From Reyranella sp. (GTDB lineage Bacteria; Pseudomonadota; Alphaproteobacteria; Reyranellales; Reyranellaceae), in assembly GCF_017305915.1 (NCBI RefSeq), contig NZ_JAFKJN010000018.1, positions 310,001 to 374,000 on the forward strand: DNA of 64,000 bases, written 5' to 3'. Below the pieces are notes generated by a model. It had not been told where the DNA came from, made no database searches, and saw nothing but the letters and a program-made list of their open reading frames with translations. The first letter of the stretch is position 1. Each line of letters starts with the position of its first letter. The position numbers were made by a program, and so were the translations under genes. Shown piece after piece: positions 27,965 to 35,664 of the stretch.

Positions 27965-28912
27965 TCACGCCGCGGGCTTGATCACTTTAGCGGGAGCCTC
28001 GGAGCGCGGCGCCGGCGCGGCGACCGGCAAGAGGGTGCGCACCTGGACGTCGACGATCGACTCGATGCCGACGCCGGGCGGGCCGGTGAAGCTGCCCTTG
28101 ATCGGCATGGCCTGCTCGGGATCGCGCGCGACGGCGACGCGGATCAGGCGGTCGGAGCCGACGATGCCGTTGGTCGGGTCGAACTCCACCCAGCCAGCGC
28201 CGGGCAGGTAGACCTCCATCCAGGCATGCGGAAAGGCGGTCGAGACGGCCTGTCCCGCCGCCTGGTCAAGCGCCGGATCGTAGAGGTAGCCCGTGATGAA
28301 GCGGGCGGCGAGGCCGAGCGACCGGGCGCCCTCCATCATCAGCAGCGCGTAGTCGCGGCAGGTGCCGCCGCCGGTCTCCAGCGTCACCGCGGGCGGCTGG
28401 GTGCCGATCTCGAAGCGCATGGCGTAGCTGAGCTGGGCCTGGATGCCCTGGCACATGCGGACCAGCACGGCGAAGGTGTCGTTGGCGCCCTCCTCGCCGA
28501 CCTCGAGGAACTGGCGCGCCCAGTTGCTCAGCATGGCATTGGGATCGGGATAGTGGCGCTCGACGTAGCGCGCCAGGTCGGGCGCCTCCTCGGCGAGATA
28601 GCTGAACGGCATCACGCGCGCATAGTCCTCGATCGGCGGCAGCTCGGGCGGCACGCCGTAATGCTCGACCTGGATGGTGCTGGTGAGCTCCAGCGCCTGC
28701 ACCGGCTCCGGCGCGAAAGCGGCGAGGGCGATCGAGTTGCCGAACGGATCGTGGATCCAGCGCACGCTGGCTGCGGGATCGATCACCAGGCTGGTGTGCA
28801 GCAGGCGCAGGTCATGGCTGTCGCGCGGCCGGAACATCAGGCGGTAGTCGTTGAGCGTCACCGGCTCGGCGTACTCGTAGCGGGTGCGGTGGACGATCTC
28901 GAGGGTGCGCAT
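27965..28912 (-). CDS. transglutaminase-like cysteine protease-fold protein
   Basis: 315 residues, cytoplasmic. The N-terminal beta domain begins LEIVHRTRYEYAEPVTLNDY, the bacterial transglutaminase N-terminal signature. The core has GGGTCRDYALLMMEGARSLG with the catalytic Cys, FPHAWMEVYLPGAGW with the His, and EFDPTNG with the Asp. These proteins are widespread in Alphaproteobacteria, often beside alpha-E/circularly permuted ATP-grasp genes, which are absent here. The physiological substrate is unknown. Confidence 0.92.
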   Translation of the reverse strand: MRTLEIVHRTRYEYAEPVTLNDYRLMFRPRDSHDLRLLHTSLVIDPAASVRWIHDPFGNSIALAAFAPEPVQALELTSTIQVEHYGVPPELPPIEDYARVMPFSYLAEEAPDLARYVERHYPDPNAMLSNWARQFLEVGEEGANDTFAVLVRMCQGIQAQLSYAMRFEIGTQPPAVTLETGGGTCRDYALLMMEGARSLGLAARFITGYLYDPALDQAAGQAVSTAFPHAWMEVYLPGAGWVEFDPTNGIVGSDRLIRVAVARDPEQAMPIKGSFTGPPGVGIESIVDVQVRTLLPVAAPAPRSEAPAKVIKPAA

Positions 28913-28966
28913 GTCCGGCGATAATGCCGGGTTCCGGGCAAGGTTGCAGGATTTTCGGCCGCAAGG

Positions 28967-28994
28967 TTGACGGACGACACCCCTGCCCTATCTC
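28967..28994 (+). promoter_or_regulatory. sigma-70-type promoter for sugE
   Basis: TTGACG (28967-28972), a 16-base spacer, then TATCTC (28989-28994). This would place the transcript start near 29001 and give a leader of about 75 bases before the sugE GTG. Confidence 0.5.
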
Positions 28995-29037
28995 TGGGGT
29001 GCGAGGCCACGTCCTCCCCCACCTCCGATGGGTTCAA

Positions 29038-29057
29038 GTCCGGGACGGCCCGGCGAC
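29038..29057 (+). promoter_or_regulatory. ACGG-loop hairpin in the sugE leader; possible guanidine-II (mini-ykkC) element, half seen
   Basis: CCGGG-ACGG-CCCGG (29040-29053) is a 5-bp GC stem capped by an ACGG tetraloop, the loop type (ACGR) that binds guanidinium in guanidine-II riboswitches, placed 11 bases before the GGAGGAG ribosome-binding site. The class needs two such hairpins. The only upstream candidate (GAGG-CCACGT-CCTC near 29003-29016) lacks a clean ACGR tetraloop. A riboswitch is therefore plausible but unproven. Confidence 0.4.
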
Positions 29058-29076
29058 TCAGGTTGGAGGAGTTGCC

Positions 29077-29397
29077 GTGGCTTGGTTCGTTCTCATCGGC
29101 GCCGGTTTGCTCGAGGTCGTTTGGGCCTTCTCGATGAAGCAGTCCGAAGGCTTCACCCGCGTCTTGCCATCGGTCGTCACCTTCATCGCCATGGCGTTGA
29201 GCGTCGGCCTGCTCGCCTGGTCGATGCGCTCGCTGCCGCTCGGCACCGCCTACGCGGTATGGACGGGCATCGGCGCGCTCGGCGCCTTCGTGGCCGGCAT
29301 CGCGATCCTCGGCGAGGCCGCCGGCACGCTGCGGATCGTTGCCGCGGCGCTCATCCTCGGCGGCCTCGTGCTGATGAAATTTTCCAGTTCGGACTGA
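29077..29397 (+). CDS. sugE: SMR-family guanidinium exporter SugE/Gdx
   Basis: A GTG start at 29077 has GGAGGAG five bases upstream (106 residues, the family length). Four transmembrane helices; Glu in GLLEVVWAFSMK is the essential SMR proton/substrate site. LAWSMRSLPLGTAYAVWTGI and GESA-like ILGEAAGTLR match the SugE/Gdx subtype rather than EmrE/QacE. Family members export guanidinium in exchange for protons. The structured leader upstream fits guanidine control. Confidence 0.92.
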   Translation: MAWFVLIGAGLLEVVWAFSMKQSEGFTRVLPSVVTFIAMALSVGLLAWSMRSLPLGTAYAVWTGIGALGAFVAGIAILGEAAGTLRIVAAALILGGLVLMKFSSSD

Positions 29398-29477
29398 GGA
29401 GGCTGCGCTGCGCACGCAGGATCGGCCCGAACTGTGCTAGAATGCCGGCGGGGGCGTTCCAGCGTGTGGGCAGGGCA

Positions 29478-29657
29478 ATGACCAATGAGGCAACGACTGA
29501 GGCGGAAAAGCTGAAGCGCGACATCGAAGGCAAGCTCGACGCGATACGCCTGTCTTGGGTCGAGATCTCCAAGACCATTTCTCCCGTGGAACGGGCGGAA
29601 ATCCGATGGTCGATCGAGCTGCACCTCGACGACCTGAAGGAACTCATCGCCAACTAG
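29478..29657 (+). CDS. small hypothetical protein, 59 aa
   Basis: The ATG at 29478 gives 59 charged, mostly helical residues (EAEKLKRDIEGKLDAIRLSW, then PVERAEIRWSIELHLDDLKE). No membrane segment or known motif. Codon use is normal for the genome. It lies 80 bases after sugE and may or may not be co-transcribed. The first copy of the palindromic repeat follows 22 bases after its stop. Confidence 0.6.
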   Translation: MTNEATTEAEKLKRDIEGKLDAIRLSWVEISKTISPVERAEIRWSIELHLDDLKELIAN

Positions 29658-29679
29658 GCTCGGCGGCGAGCCAAAGCGT

Positions 29680-29722
29680 ATAGCCATAAATGCCGGAAAT
29701 GACTTCAGGCATTTATGGCTAT
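29680..29722. repeat. palindromic repeat copy 1 (perfect 15-bp arms)
   Basis: ATAGCCATAAATGCC (29680-29694) and its exact complement GGCATTTATGGCTAT (29708-29722) flank a 13-base centre. It is the cleanest copy of a family seen four times within 3.6 kb. Confidence 0.85.
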
Positions 29723-29724
29723 CG

Positions 29725-29935
29725 ATTAAGGCCCGCGTGTAGGGGACAGGATGATGCTCGGGCTCCTCGCGGGGATCGAGCGTGTAGCCGTCCTTGCCGG
29801 GATCGTCGCTCACCAACCGACCGACGCCGCCACAGTTCGTCATAGGTGTGCTTGAGAGCGACGAAGCTTGCATAGGGATTGGGGGGACAGCCCGACCAAG
29901 AGAGCGCTCCTTCGTCAGCGTCTCTCCTACGCGGT
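29725..29935 (-). pseudogene. decayed fragment of an unknown protein
   Basis: Two overlapping minus-strand frames look protein-like in succession: CPPNPYASFVALKHTYDELW, then in another frame VSDDPGKDGYTLDPREEP and HHPVPYTRALID ending in a stop. One frameshift near 29825 would join them. There is no good start, and no family is recognised. It could also be chance coding-like sequence in GC-rich DNA. Confidence 0.3.
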
Positions 29936-30046
29936 TGCTTCATCGATCCATTGCGGACCGTCGTAGCGCCGCGCCCTGTGGACTGACCAGGCAAGCTTTC
30001 GCTGTCGGTCGCGGTCGTTGCGCAACCTGATTGGAGGCCTCAGCGC

Positions 30047-30090
30047 ATAGCCATAAATGCCGAAAATCGATTTCGGGCATTTGCGGCTGA
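30047..30090. repeat. palindromic repeat copy 2 (imperfect)
   Basis: ATAGCCATAAATGCCGAAAA (30047-30066), a short centre, then TTTCGGGCATTTGCGGCT (30071-30088). The same element as copy 1, with a few mismatches between arms. Confidence 0.75.
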
Positions 30091-30251
30091 GGGATTTCGG
30101 ACCTCGGTGTCGACCGGATGCCGATTTGCTTTTTCCGGAACAAGAAATTTCGGTCGGCCCCTCGATGCTGCGGAAAACGCGGCTTCCGCTCTGGCCTCAT
30201 CGTTCTCCGTGAATTGATCAGTTAATCAACTTACGGCAAGATCGGTTAACC

Positions 30252-30857
30252 ATGAAGCCGATCTCCCGCGAACTCCTCCACGCCTGGCGCCTCGCCCGCA
30301 GCCCGGCGATGCAAGCCGTGCTCGATCGCGCCGGCCTTCCCGAGCCGCGACCCACGTGGGGCGTCGACTGGGTCGAGCCCGACGGGGCCCTCTATCGGCC
30401 GGTGGCCGAGGGCGGCCGGGTCGCGGCGATCTTCGGCGTCTGGCAGGAGACGACCCTGCTCGACCTGGTCGCGGTGTCGCTGGAGACCCGCGCGATGCGG
30501 CGCCGGCTCAGCCTGGCGCTCCTGCTGGGTCACGACCGGCTCGAAGCAGCGCATCGCTCCAGCCGGCCGCTCACCGTCTTTCCCGATCCCCTCGCCTGGC
30601 TCGCCGCCGAGCGGCGCGGCGGCGTCGTGCTCGACTGGCGCGATGTCGGATTCGAGCTCGGCGACGTGCCCGCGCTCGCCTGCGCCGACGAGGCGATGGC
30701 GCTCAGGCTTCACCGCGCCCTCACCGGCTTCGCCGGCAAGGCGCCGCCGATCTTCATCACCTCTCGCCAAGCACAGGAGCAAGCCGATGTACGACCCATC
30801 CATCCAGCCGCCGCCCGGCACCGTGCAGTTCAACGAGGCCTGGGCCGGCTGGCCTGA
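30252..30857 (+). CDS. hypothetical protein preceding a DUF3987 gene
   Basis: 201 residues from the ATG at 30252. No family is recognised. The sequence is globular (LLHAWRLARSPAMQAVLDRA; GVDWVEPDGALYRPVA; TVFPDPLAWLAAERRGG). The last ~24 codons overlap the next gene by 71 bases in another frame, so the true end may be earlier. Tight coupling to the DUF3987 gene suggests a joint role, perhaps a regulator or primase-side partner on a mobile or plasmid-like element. Confidence 0.6.
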   Translation: MKPISRELLHAWRLARSPAMQAVLDRAGLPEPRPTWGVDWVEPDGALYRPVAEGGRVAAIFGVWQETTLLDLVAVSLETRAMRRRLSLALLLGHDRLEAAHRSSRPLTVFPDPLAWLAAERRGGVVLDWRDVGFELGDVPALACADEAMALRLHRALTGFAGKAPPIFITSRQAQEQADVRPIHPAAARHRAVQRGLGRLA

Positions 30858-32295
30858 GGTCGATGCGACCCTGATGGAGGATGGCCGCGGCGCCGTCCCC
30901 GCCTTCCCGCTCGACGTGCTGCCGACCGAGTGGGCGCGCTGGGTCGAGGACACGGCGACGGCCGCAGGCACGCCGATCGACTACGTGGCGCAGGGCGTGC
31001 TCGCCGCCGTCGCGGCGCTCTGCGGCGCCGGCGTGCTGGCGCAGGTCTCGACCTTCTGGGCCGAGCCGCTGGTGCTGTGGCAGGCGCTGGTCGGCTGGCC
31101 GTCGAGCGGCAAGTCGCCGGCGCTGGCCGCCGTGCGCTGCCGGCTCGACGACATCGAGGACGGCCTGCGCGCCGACGACGCTGTGCGCCTCAACCGGCAT
31201 CAGGCGCGCGTCGACGCCGCGCGCCTGACCGCCGACCAGTGGCGCGAGCGCTGCGCCATCGCGATCAAGGAGGGCAGCACGCTGCCCGAGCGGCCGATGG
31301 AGGCGAGCTACGAGGAGAGCTTCGTGCCGGCGCAGATCCTGGTCGGCGACGCCACGCTCGAGGCGATGGCCGACGTCGTCTCGGGCAATCCGCGCGGCGT
31401 CGTCCTGTGGCGCGACGAGCTCGCGGCCTGGCTCGCCAATCTCGGCCGCTACGCCAACGGCGGCTCGGACCGCGCGCACTGGCTGGAGGCGTGGGCGGCG
31501 GCGGGCATCACGATCAACCGCCGCTCGCGTGGCAAGCCGCTGCATCTGCGCAAGTTCCCGGTGAGCGTGATCGGCTCGATCCAGCCCGACCGCATCGCCG
31601 AGGCACTGCAGGGCGGCGACGACGGCATGGCGGCGCGCTTCCTCTACACCTGGCCCGACCCGGCGCCCTACCGGCCGCTCGGCCAGCTCAGCCTCGCCGA
31701 CGACGACGCAGCGATGGCGCGCCTGCAGCAGATCGCGGCCTTCGCGGGCAGCGTCGACCAGCCGCGCCGCATCGGCTTCGACGACGAGGCCTTCGTGCTC
31801 CTCGACGGCTTCCTCGCCGAGCTGCATGGCCGGCTGCCGGAGGCCGAAGGGCTGGAAGCCGGCTGGCTCGGCAAGGGCCGCGGCACGGTGGTGCGGCTGG
31901 CGGCGATGCTGGCGCTGCTCGGCTGGTCGGAGCAGGAGCCCGGGAGTCCGCCGCCGACGGTGAGCCGGGACATTCTGATTGCCGCGATAGAACTCTGGCA
32001 GAGCTATCTCTGGCCGCACGCCCGCACGGTGTTCAACCGCGCCGGCCGCACCGAGCGCGACCGCCACGCCCGCCGCATCATCCGCTGGCTGCGCCAGACC
32101 AAGGCGGCGGCGGTGACGCGCCAGGAGCTGCGCCGCGACGCGCTGGCCCAGGCGATCGACGGCCAGGAGACCGACCGCGTGGCGCTGCGGCTGGAGGATG
32201 CCGGCGTACTGCGGCTCGACGTGCCGGAGCAGCAGGGCCGCGGCCGGCCGGCGAAGCGGTGGCTGGTGAATCCGAGGCTAAGAGGTGACACGTAA
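30787..32295 (+). CDS. DUF3987 (YfjI-like) P-loop protein
   Basis: 502 residues from the ATG at 30787. LWQALVGWPSSGKSPALAAV is the degenerate Walker A (GxPSSGKSP) typical of DUF3987. GVVLWRDELAAWLANLGRYA and HLRKFPVSVIGSIQPDRIAE are the diagnostic blocks (the conserved D-E and 'G-x-Q-P' regions). The C-terminus looks like a winged-helix (RRIIRWLRQTKAAAVTRQEL). DUF3987 proteins are common on prophages, plasmids and islands and are thought to be helicase/primase-related; biochemical function is not established. A palindromic repeat starts 4 bases after the stop. Confidence 0.85.
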   Translation: MYDPSIQPPPGTVQFNEAWAGWPEVDATLMEDGRGAVPAFPLDVLPTEWARWVEDTATAAGTPIDYVAQGVLAAVAALCGAGVLAQVSTFWAEPLVLWQALVGWPSSGKSPALAAVRCRLDDIEDGLRADDAVRLNRHQARVDAARLTADQWRERCAIAIKEGSTLPERPMEASYEESFVPAQILVGDATLEAMADVVSGNPRGVVLWRDELAAWLANLGRYANGGSDRAHWLEAWAAAGITINRRSRGKPLHLRKFPVSVIGSIQPDRIAEALQGGDDGMAARFLYTWPDPAPYRPLGQLSLADDDAAMARLQQIAAFAGSVDQPRRIGFDDEAFVLLDGFLAELHGRLPEAEGLEAGWLGKGRGTVVRLAAMLALLGWSEQEPGSPPPTVSRDILIAAIELWQSYLWPHARTVFNRAGRTERDRHARRIIRWLRQTKAAAVTRQELRRDALAQAIDGQETDRVALRLEDAGVLRLDVPEQQGRGRPAKRWLVNPRLRGDT

Positions 32296-32298
32296 GAC

Positions 32299-32330
32299 GC
32301 CGGAAATGGATTTCCGGCATTTCCCGCTAT
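32299..32330. repeat. palindromic repeat copy 3
   Basis: GCCGGAAA-TGGA-TTTCCGGC (32299-32318) is a perfect 8-bp hairpin followed by ATTTCCCGCTAT, matching the outer arm of copies 1 and 2. It directly follows the DUF3987 stop codon and could also end that transcript. Confidence 0.75.
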
Positions 32331-32536
32331 CCCTTCTTCGTGTTCCCATCGCCCGAGGACCCCGCAGACCCGGAACCTGATGAGGAAGTTGTCCTCATTG
32401 GCGCCGGAGCGGGAGGCCGGGTCTGAACTTGGGAGACGGCCGTGTTGCTCCCTCCTTTCCGAAGGTAGCCTTCGGTTAGGGTCTGGGTCTTAGTGTAGCC
32501 GCGAGAAGCGATACGGCGGTCCTTCTTCTCGGTCAT
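32327..32536 (-). CDS. small basic/Ser-Gly-rich protein, 69 aa, partner of the membrane protein
   Basis: The ATG at 32536 lies 4 bases after the stop of the membrane-protein gene, with AGGG upstream. The N-terminus is basic (MTEKKDRRIASRGYTKTQTL) with a GY-x-x-x repeat-like pattern (GYTKTQTLTEGYLRKG). The C-terminus is low-complexity Pro/Ser/Gly. No known domain. Co-directional and nearly overlapping, it appears to form a two-gene unit with its neighbour. Confidence 0.6.
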   Translation of the reverse strand: MTEKKDRRIASRGYTKTQTLTEGYLRKGGSNTAVSQVQTRPPAPAPMRTTSSSGSGSAGSSGDGNTKKG

Positions 32537-32540
32537 AGCG

Positions 32541-33167
32541 TCACCCTGGGCGATACGGAAATTCTACATGGATATTATCGGGGCTTCGAGCAAGGTAGAC
32601 GAGTGGCGTTTCGAATAGCTTGTTGCCGTCGAAGTCGAATATCTCCGCGTCCCTCAGCACGAGCTCCCGCAACTTCTCGCTCTCGGAGAATTCCTTCACC
32701 CAACCTGCATAGACGATCTGGTTGGCGAAGTCCCGATAGTGGACGTACTCGACGGCAGCCACCGGCGAATTGAAGGTGAAGTCCCAGACATCTTCGTCCC
32801 CATAAGTCTTGGTGGCTCCGATCCATTGCAGAAAACGTGTGTCCCACTTGTGATTCGATCCGAACAGCCAAAGGATGGCGAGGATCAATCCGACCCCAAT
32901 GGCTGACGCCACCTCTTTAAAGATCGAAGGCGTGAGAATTCCTTTGGCTGATGCATCCGCCAAGTCGGCAAGGGCGAACGGCCATCCCAAAAGCGCGTAG
33001 ACACCGAACGTCGCCGCGTAAGATGCCAGCCCGAACTGGAACGCTCGCAGGACGAATTGAACCTCGGACGGCTTGGACTTCAGCGCGTACCTGGAATCAA
33101 GGCCTGCCCAAATCAGACCCGGCAAAAAGAGGATTGCAATCTGGACGATAAAGAGGTCGAACTTCAT
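32541..33167 (-). CDS. membrane protein, DUF6338-like
   Basis: The ATG at 33167 is chosen over the open start at 33311 because it begins the first membrane helix (MKFDLFIVQIAILFLPGLIW); 208 residues. Three hydrophobic segments (about 4-20, 45-65, 85-105), then a soluble domain (DVWDFTFNSPVAAVEYVHYR; LVLRDAEIFDFDGNKLFETP) with beta-rich character resembling DUF6338 proteins. Base composition is clearly more AT-rich than neighbours, suggesting transfer. Function is unknown. Confidence 0.65.
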   Translation of the reverse strand: MKFDLFIVQIAILFLPGLIWAGLDSRYALKSKPSEVQFVLRAFQFGLASYAATFGVYALLGWPFALADLADASAKGILTPSIFKEVASAIGVGLILAILWLFGSNHKWDTRFLQWIGATKTYGDEDVWDFTFNSPVAAVEYVHYRDFANQIVYAGWVKEFSESEKLRELVLRDAEIFDFDGNKLFETPLVYLARSPDNIHVEFPYRPG

Positions 33168-33253
33168 CACTCTAAAATAGTACACATTCCGTTTTTGAGC
33201 CAGATGGCAAAAACGGCGCAAACGGTGAAAACGGTCGCCAAACACTCCTGTGC

Positions 33254-33274
33254 GATTTCCGGCATTTATGGCTA
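33254..33274. repeat. palindromic repeat copy 4 (one arm)
   Basis: GATTTCCGGCATTTATGGCT (from 33254) matches the right arm of copies 1-3; no left arm is visible. It sits between the AT-rich membrane-protein gene and the racemase-like gene, at the edge of the accessory patch. Confidence 0.7.
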
Positions 33275-33288
33275 CTGGATTAGCCCCC

Positions 33289-34077
33289 TCACGTCCGCAG
33301 CAGCGCCCCATATCCCTCCACCGCCGACCGCACGCCCGAGACGCACAGGCAGTGCCACAGGCTCGCCTGGTTGGCCGAGATCACCGGGCGCTGCAGGTCC
33401 TGCTCCAGCGCCTCGAGGATCGCGACACAGCGGAAACCGGTGCCGGCGATCAGCACGCCGTCGGCCACGGGCGGGCACGCCGCCCTGATCTGCGCGTAGA
33501 GCGGCTCGACTTCCTGCTCGAAGCCGGCGCCCTGCCCGACCAAGTCGCCCGGCGGCAGGTCGCGCCACTTGCGGCCGGGGTCGTAGCGCAGGTGGCCCGC
33601 CGTCGCGAAGCCATGGTCGGCGTAATAGCGCACGCCCGCCGCCACCGTGTCGTCGTTGAACCACGGCGGCAGCACCAGGAACGGCCGCCGCACCTGCATC
33701 GCCCGCAGCGCCGCATCGATGTCGAGGCCGTTGGTGGTGACGAACGGCGTATTGCCGAGCACCGGCGCCAGGCTGGCGACGGTCGCGGCGTCCCAGCCCT
33801 TGCCGCCGACCAGGCTGCTCGAGCTGTGCGCCAGGGTGACGGCGTGCAGGCGCATCGCCGCGAACTGGCGCGCGCCGCGCAGCAGGTCGGCGGCGGGCTC
33901 GACCGCGGTCCTGTCCGCGTTCCACTGCGCCCACGGCGCCCGCGCCGTCACGCGCGCGGCATGCACCGAGACGCCCGGCGGCGCCATCGCCCACCATTCG
34001 GCCTCCGGCACCGCTTCGTTGCCGACGATGAACAGGCCGATGCGCGCCCGCCAACCCCAGTTGTCCTGTGCAGCCAC
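33289..34077 (-). CDS. Asp/Glu racemase-superfamily protein (maleate isomerase/arylmalonate decarboxylase-like)
   Basis: The GTG at 34077 has AAGGAG eight bases upstream; 262 residues. It opens WGWRARIGLFIVGNEAVPEA, the family entry. It contains AVTLAHSSSSLVGGKGWDA, PFVTTNGLDIDAALRAM and GVLIAGTGFRCVAILEALEQ. The last matches the second active-site Cys region (G-T-G-F-R-C), while the first active-site position appears as Ser/Thr rather than Cys. That favours a non-racemase activity. Substrate unknown. Confidence 0.8.
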   Translation of the reverse strand: MAAQDNWGWRARIGLFIVGNEAVPEAEWWAMAPPGVSVHAARVTARAPWAQWNADRTAVEPAADLLRGARQFAAMRLHAVTLAHSSSSLVGGKGWDAATVASLAPVLGNTPFVTTNGLDIDAALRAMQVRRPFLVLPPWFNDDTVAAGVRYYADHGFATAGHLRYDPGRKWRDLPPGDLVGQGAGFEQEVEPLYAQIRAACPPVADGVLIAGTGFRCVAILEALEQDLQRPVISANQASLWHCLCVSGVRSAVEGYGALLRT

Positions 34078-34093
34078 GTCGTCTCCTTCGAAC

Positions 34094-34888
34094 TCACGCG
34101 AACGGATAAGGGCCCGGAAAGTCGCCGATCGGCAACAGGTGCGTGACCATGCCGACCTCGGGGCGCCAGTGATGCAGCAGGAACGCCGGCGGCTCGACAT
34201 GCGAGGCGGGCTCGGCCTCGGGCCGCAGACGCAAGGCGATCGCCGTCGTCGTGCTGGGCGCGGTGCACAGCACCGTGCCGCCGAAGCGCAGCAGCATGAA
34301 GCGATGGACATGGCCGCAGACGATGCGCTCGACCTGGCGATGGCGCGACACCACCTCGGCCAGCCGCGCGCCGTCGCGGCAGGAATAGAGGTCGAGATAG
34401 GGCACGCCCGTATCGAACGGCGGCTGGTGCATCATGATCACGGTCGGCCGCGCAGGCTCTGCCGCCAGCGTCTCGTCGAGCCAGCGCGCCGCGGCCTCGT
34501 CGACCGCGCCGTGGTGCAGGCCGGGCAGCGTGACATCGAGCGCCACGATGCGCACCGCGTTGCTGGCCGCGACGTAGTGCATCGGCCCCGCGGCGGGCAG
34601 GTAGTCGTGGTCCCCGAAGGCCCTGCGAAAGGCCTCGCGGTCGTCGTGATTGCCCGGAATGACCAGCGACGGTATCGCGAGGCCGTCGATCAACCCGCGC
34701 AGCTTGGCGTATTCCGCCGGCGTCCCCGTCTCCACCAGGTCGCCGCTCAGCAGGACGATGTCGGGCGGCGGATCGAGCGCGTTCACCTGGGCGATCGCCG
34801 CCGCGAGCTGCGCATTCGAATCGACGACGCCCTGGTAGAGCACGCCGTCGGGCCGGACATGCGGGTCCGAAAGCTGGGCAATCAGCAC
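34094..34888 (-). CDS. metallophosphoesterase, CpdA-like cyclic nucleotide phosphodiesterase
   Basis: A GTG start at 34888 directly follows the upstream stop (TGAGTG); 264 residues. The complete calcineurin-like metal motif set is present: LSDPHV (D-x-H), LLSGDLVETG (GD), PGNHDD (GNH-D/E), VIMMHQPPF and VCGHVHR (GHxH). Close to class III phosphodiesterases (CpdA/GpdQ type) that hydrolyse cAMP or glycerophosphodiesters. The exact substrate cannot be decided. Confidence 0.9.
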   Translation of the reverse strand: MLIAQLSDPHVRPDGVLYQGVVDSNAQLAAAIAQVNALDPPPDIVLLSGDLVETGTPAEYAKLRGLIDGLAIPSLVIPGNHDDREAFRRAFGDHDYLPAAGPMHYVAASNAVRIVALDVTLPGLHHGAVDEAAARWLDETLAAEPARPTVIMMHQPPFDTGVPYLDLYSCRDGARLAEVVSRHRQVERIVCGHVHRFMLLRFGGTVLCTAPSTTTAIALRLRPEAEPASHVEPPAFLLHHWRPEVGMVTHLLPIGDFPGPYPFA

Positions 34889-35545
34889 TCAGGAGTCCTT
34901 CCAGCCGTGTTGCTCGAGACCCGTCCGCCCCTTCGGCGTCAGGCCGTAGACACCGCGCTCGATCCGCTCGAACCAGCCGTAGTAATCGGCGGACAGGATC
35001 GCGGCCGCCTTGGGGGCATCGGCCGCGAGCCGTACGGCGGCGACCTTCATCGGCCCGTTCTTGGCGAGGAAGCCCGCGCAGCGCAGCGCCTCCTGCCGGT
35101 AGGCCGTCATCATCGGCACCTTGGTCGAGGAGCCGCCAAGAGTGGGATCACCGACCCGTCGCGCGTGCTCGCCGAGCATCCGGCCGAGCCGGCGCTTGTC
35201 CTTGCGCGGCCTCACGGGCGGCGGCGCAGGATCGAGCAGGACGTCGGCCCGGCCCTTCACCACCACGATCAGGCCGAGCCCCAGCCGGCGGCAGAGCTTG
35301 CGGACGCTACGGATGTTGTTGGGGAAGGCGCCGACCGCGAGGTAGACCGCGTCCGACAACGCCAGGCGGTTGACGCCCTGCAGCACCAGCCCCATGCCGA
35401 ACGCCCGCTTGAGCTCGACGATCACTGGCGGCTCGTTGCCGCGCACGGCGACCACGTCGCAGCCCTTCACCTCGCCCTTGACGCTGTATCCCTGCCCTTC
35501 GAGCAGCGCCTTCACCGGCGCGTAAAGGTCGCTTTCCAACGACAT
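34889..35545 (-). CDS. DUF2161 PD-(D/E)XK-like protein
   Basis: The ATG at 35545 is preferred to the open start at 35563; 218 residues. The N-terminal half resembles a PD-(D/E)XK fold: LYAPVKALLEGQGYSVKGEV, GCDVVAV and PVIVELKRAFG supply the D and E-x-K. The C-terminal half is a winged-helix-like domain (AAILSADYYGWFERIERGVY). These match DUF2161, annotated as putative phosphodiesterases. It is coupled directly to the CpdA-like gene. Confidence 0.8.
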   Translation of the reverse strand: MSLESDLYAPVKALLEGQGYSVKGEVKGCDVVAVRGNEPPVIVELKRAFGMGLVLQGVNRLALSDAVYLAVGAFPNNIRSVRKLCRRLGLGLIVVVKGRADVLLDPAPPPVRPRKDKRRLGRMLGEHARRVGDPTLGGSSTKVPMMTAYRQEALRCAGFLAKNGPMKVAAVRLAADAPKAAAILSADYYGWFERIERGVYGLTPKGRTGLEQHGWKDS

Positions 35546-35592
35546 GCGTTCCCACGCTAACATGCCGCGAAGCTTCGGAGCGGGGGAAAATC

Positions 35593-35664
35593 ATGACGGA
35601 ACTGTCCGACCAAGGGGCCGCTGCCATCGCCGCGGCAATCGCGGAAGCGATGCCGGGCCGATGA
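35593..35664 (+). CDS. 23-residue upstream peptide, coupled to the next gene
   Basis: The ATG at 35593 reads MTELSDQGAAAIAAAIAEAM then PGR and stops with TGA overlapping the next ATG (ATGA). GGGGGAAAA lies just upstream. It could be a real micro-peptide, a coupling leader or chance; the exact overlap favours translation. Confidence 0.35.
   Translation: MTELSDQGAAAIAAAIAEAMPGR

Larger units (their letters stand above)
29658..30251. other. 594-base stretch with repeats and a decayed reading frame
   Basis: No intact gene is supported. It carries two copies of the palindromic repeat (29680-29722 and 30047-30090) and a probable gene remnant on the minus strand between them. From about 30090 to 30250 composition is AT-richer than the surroundings. 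Confidence 0.6.
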
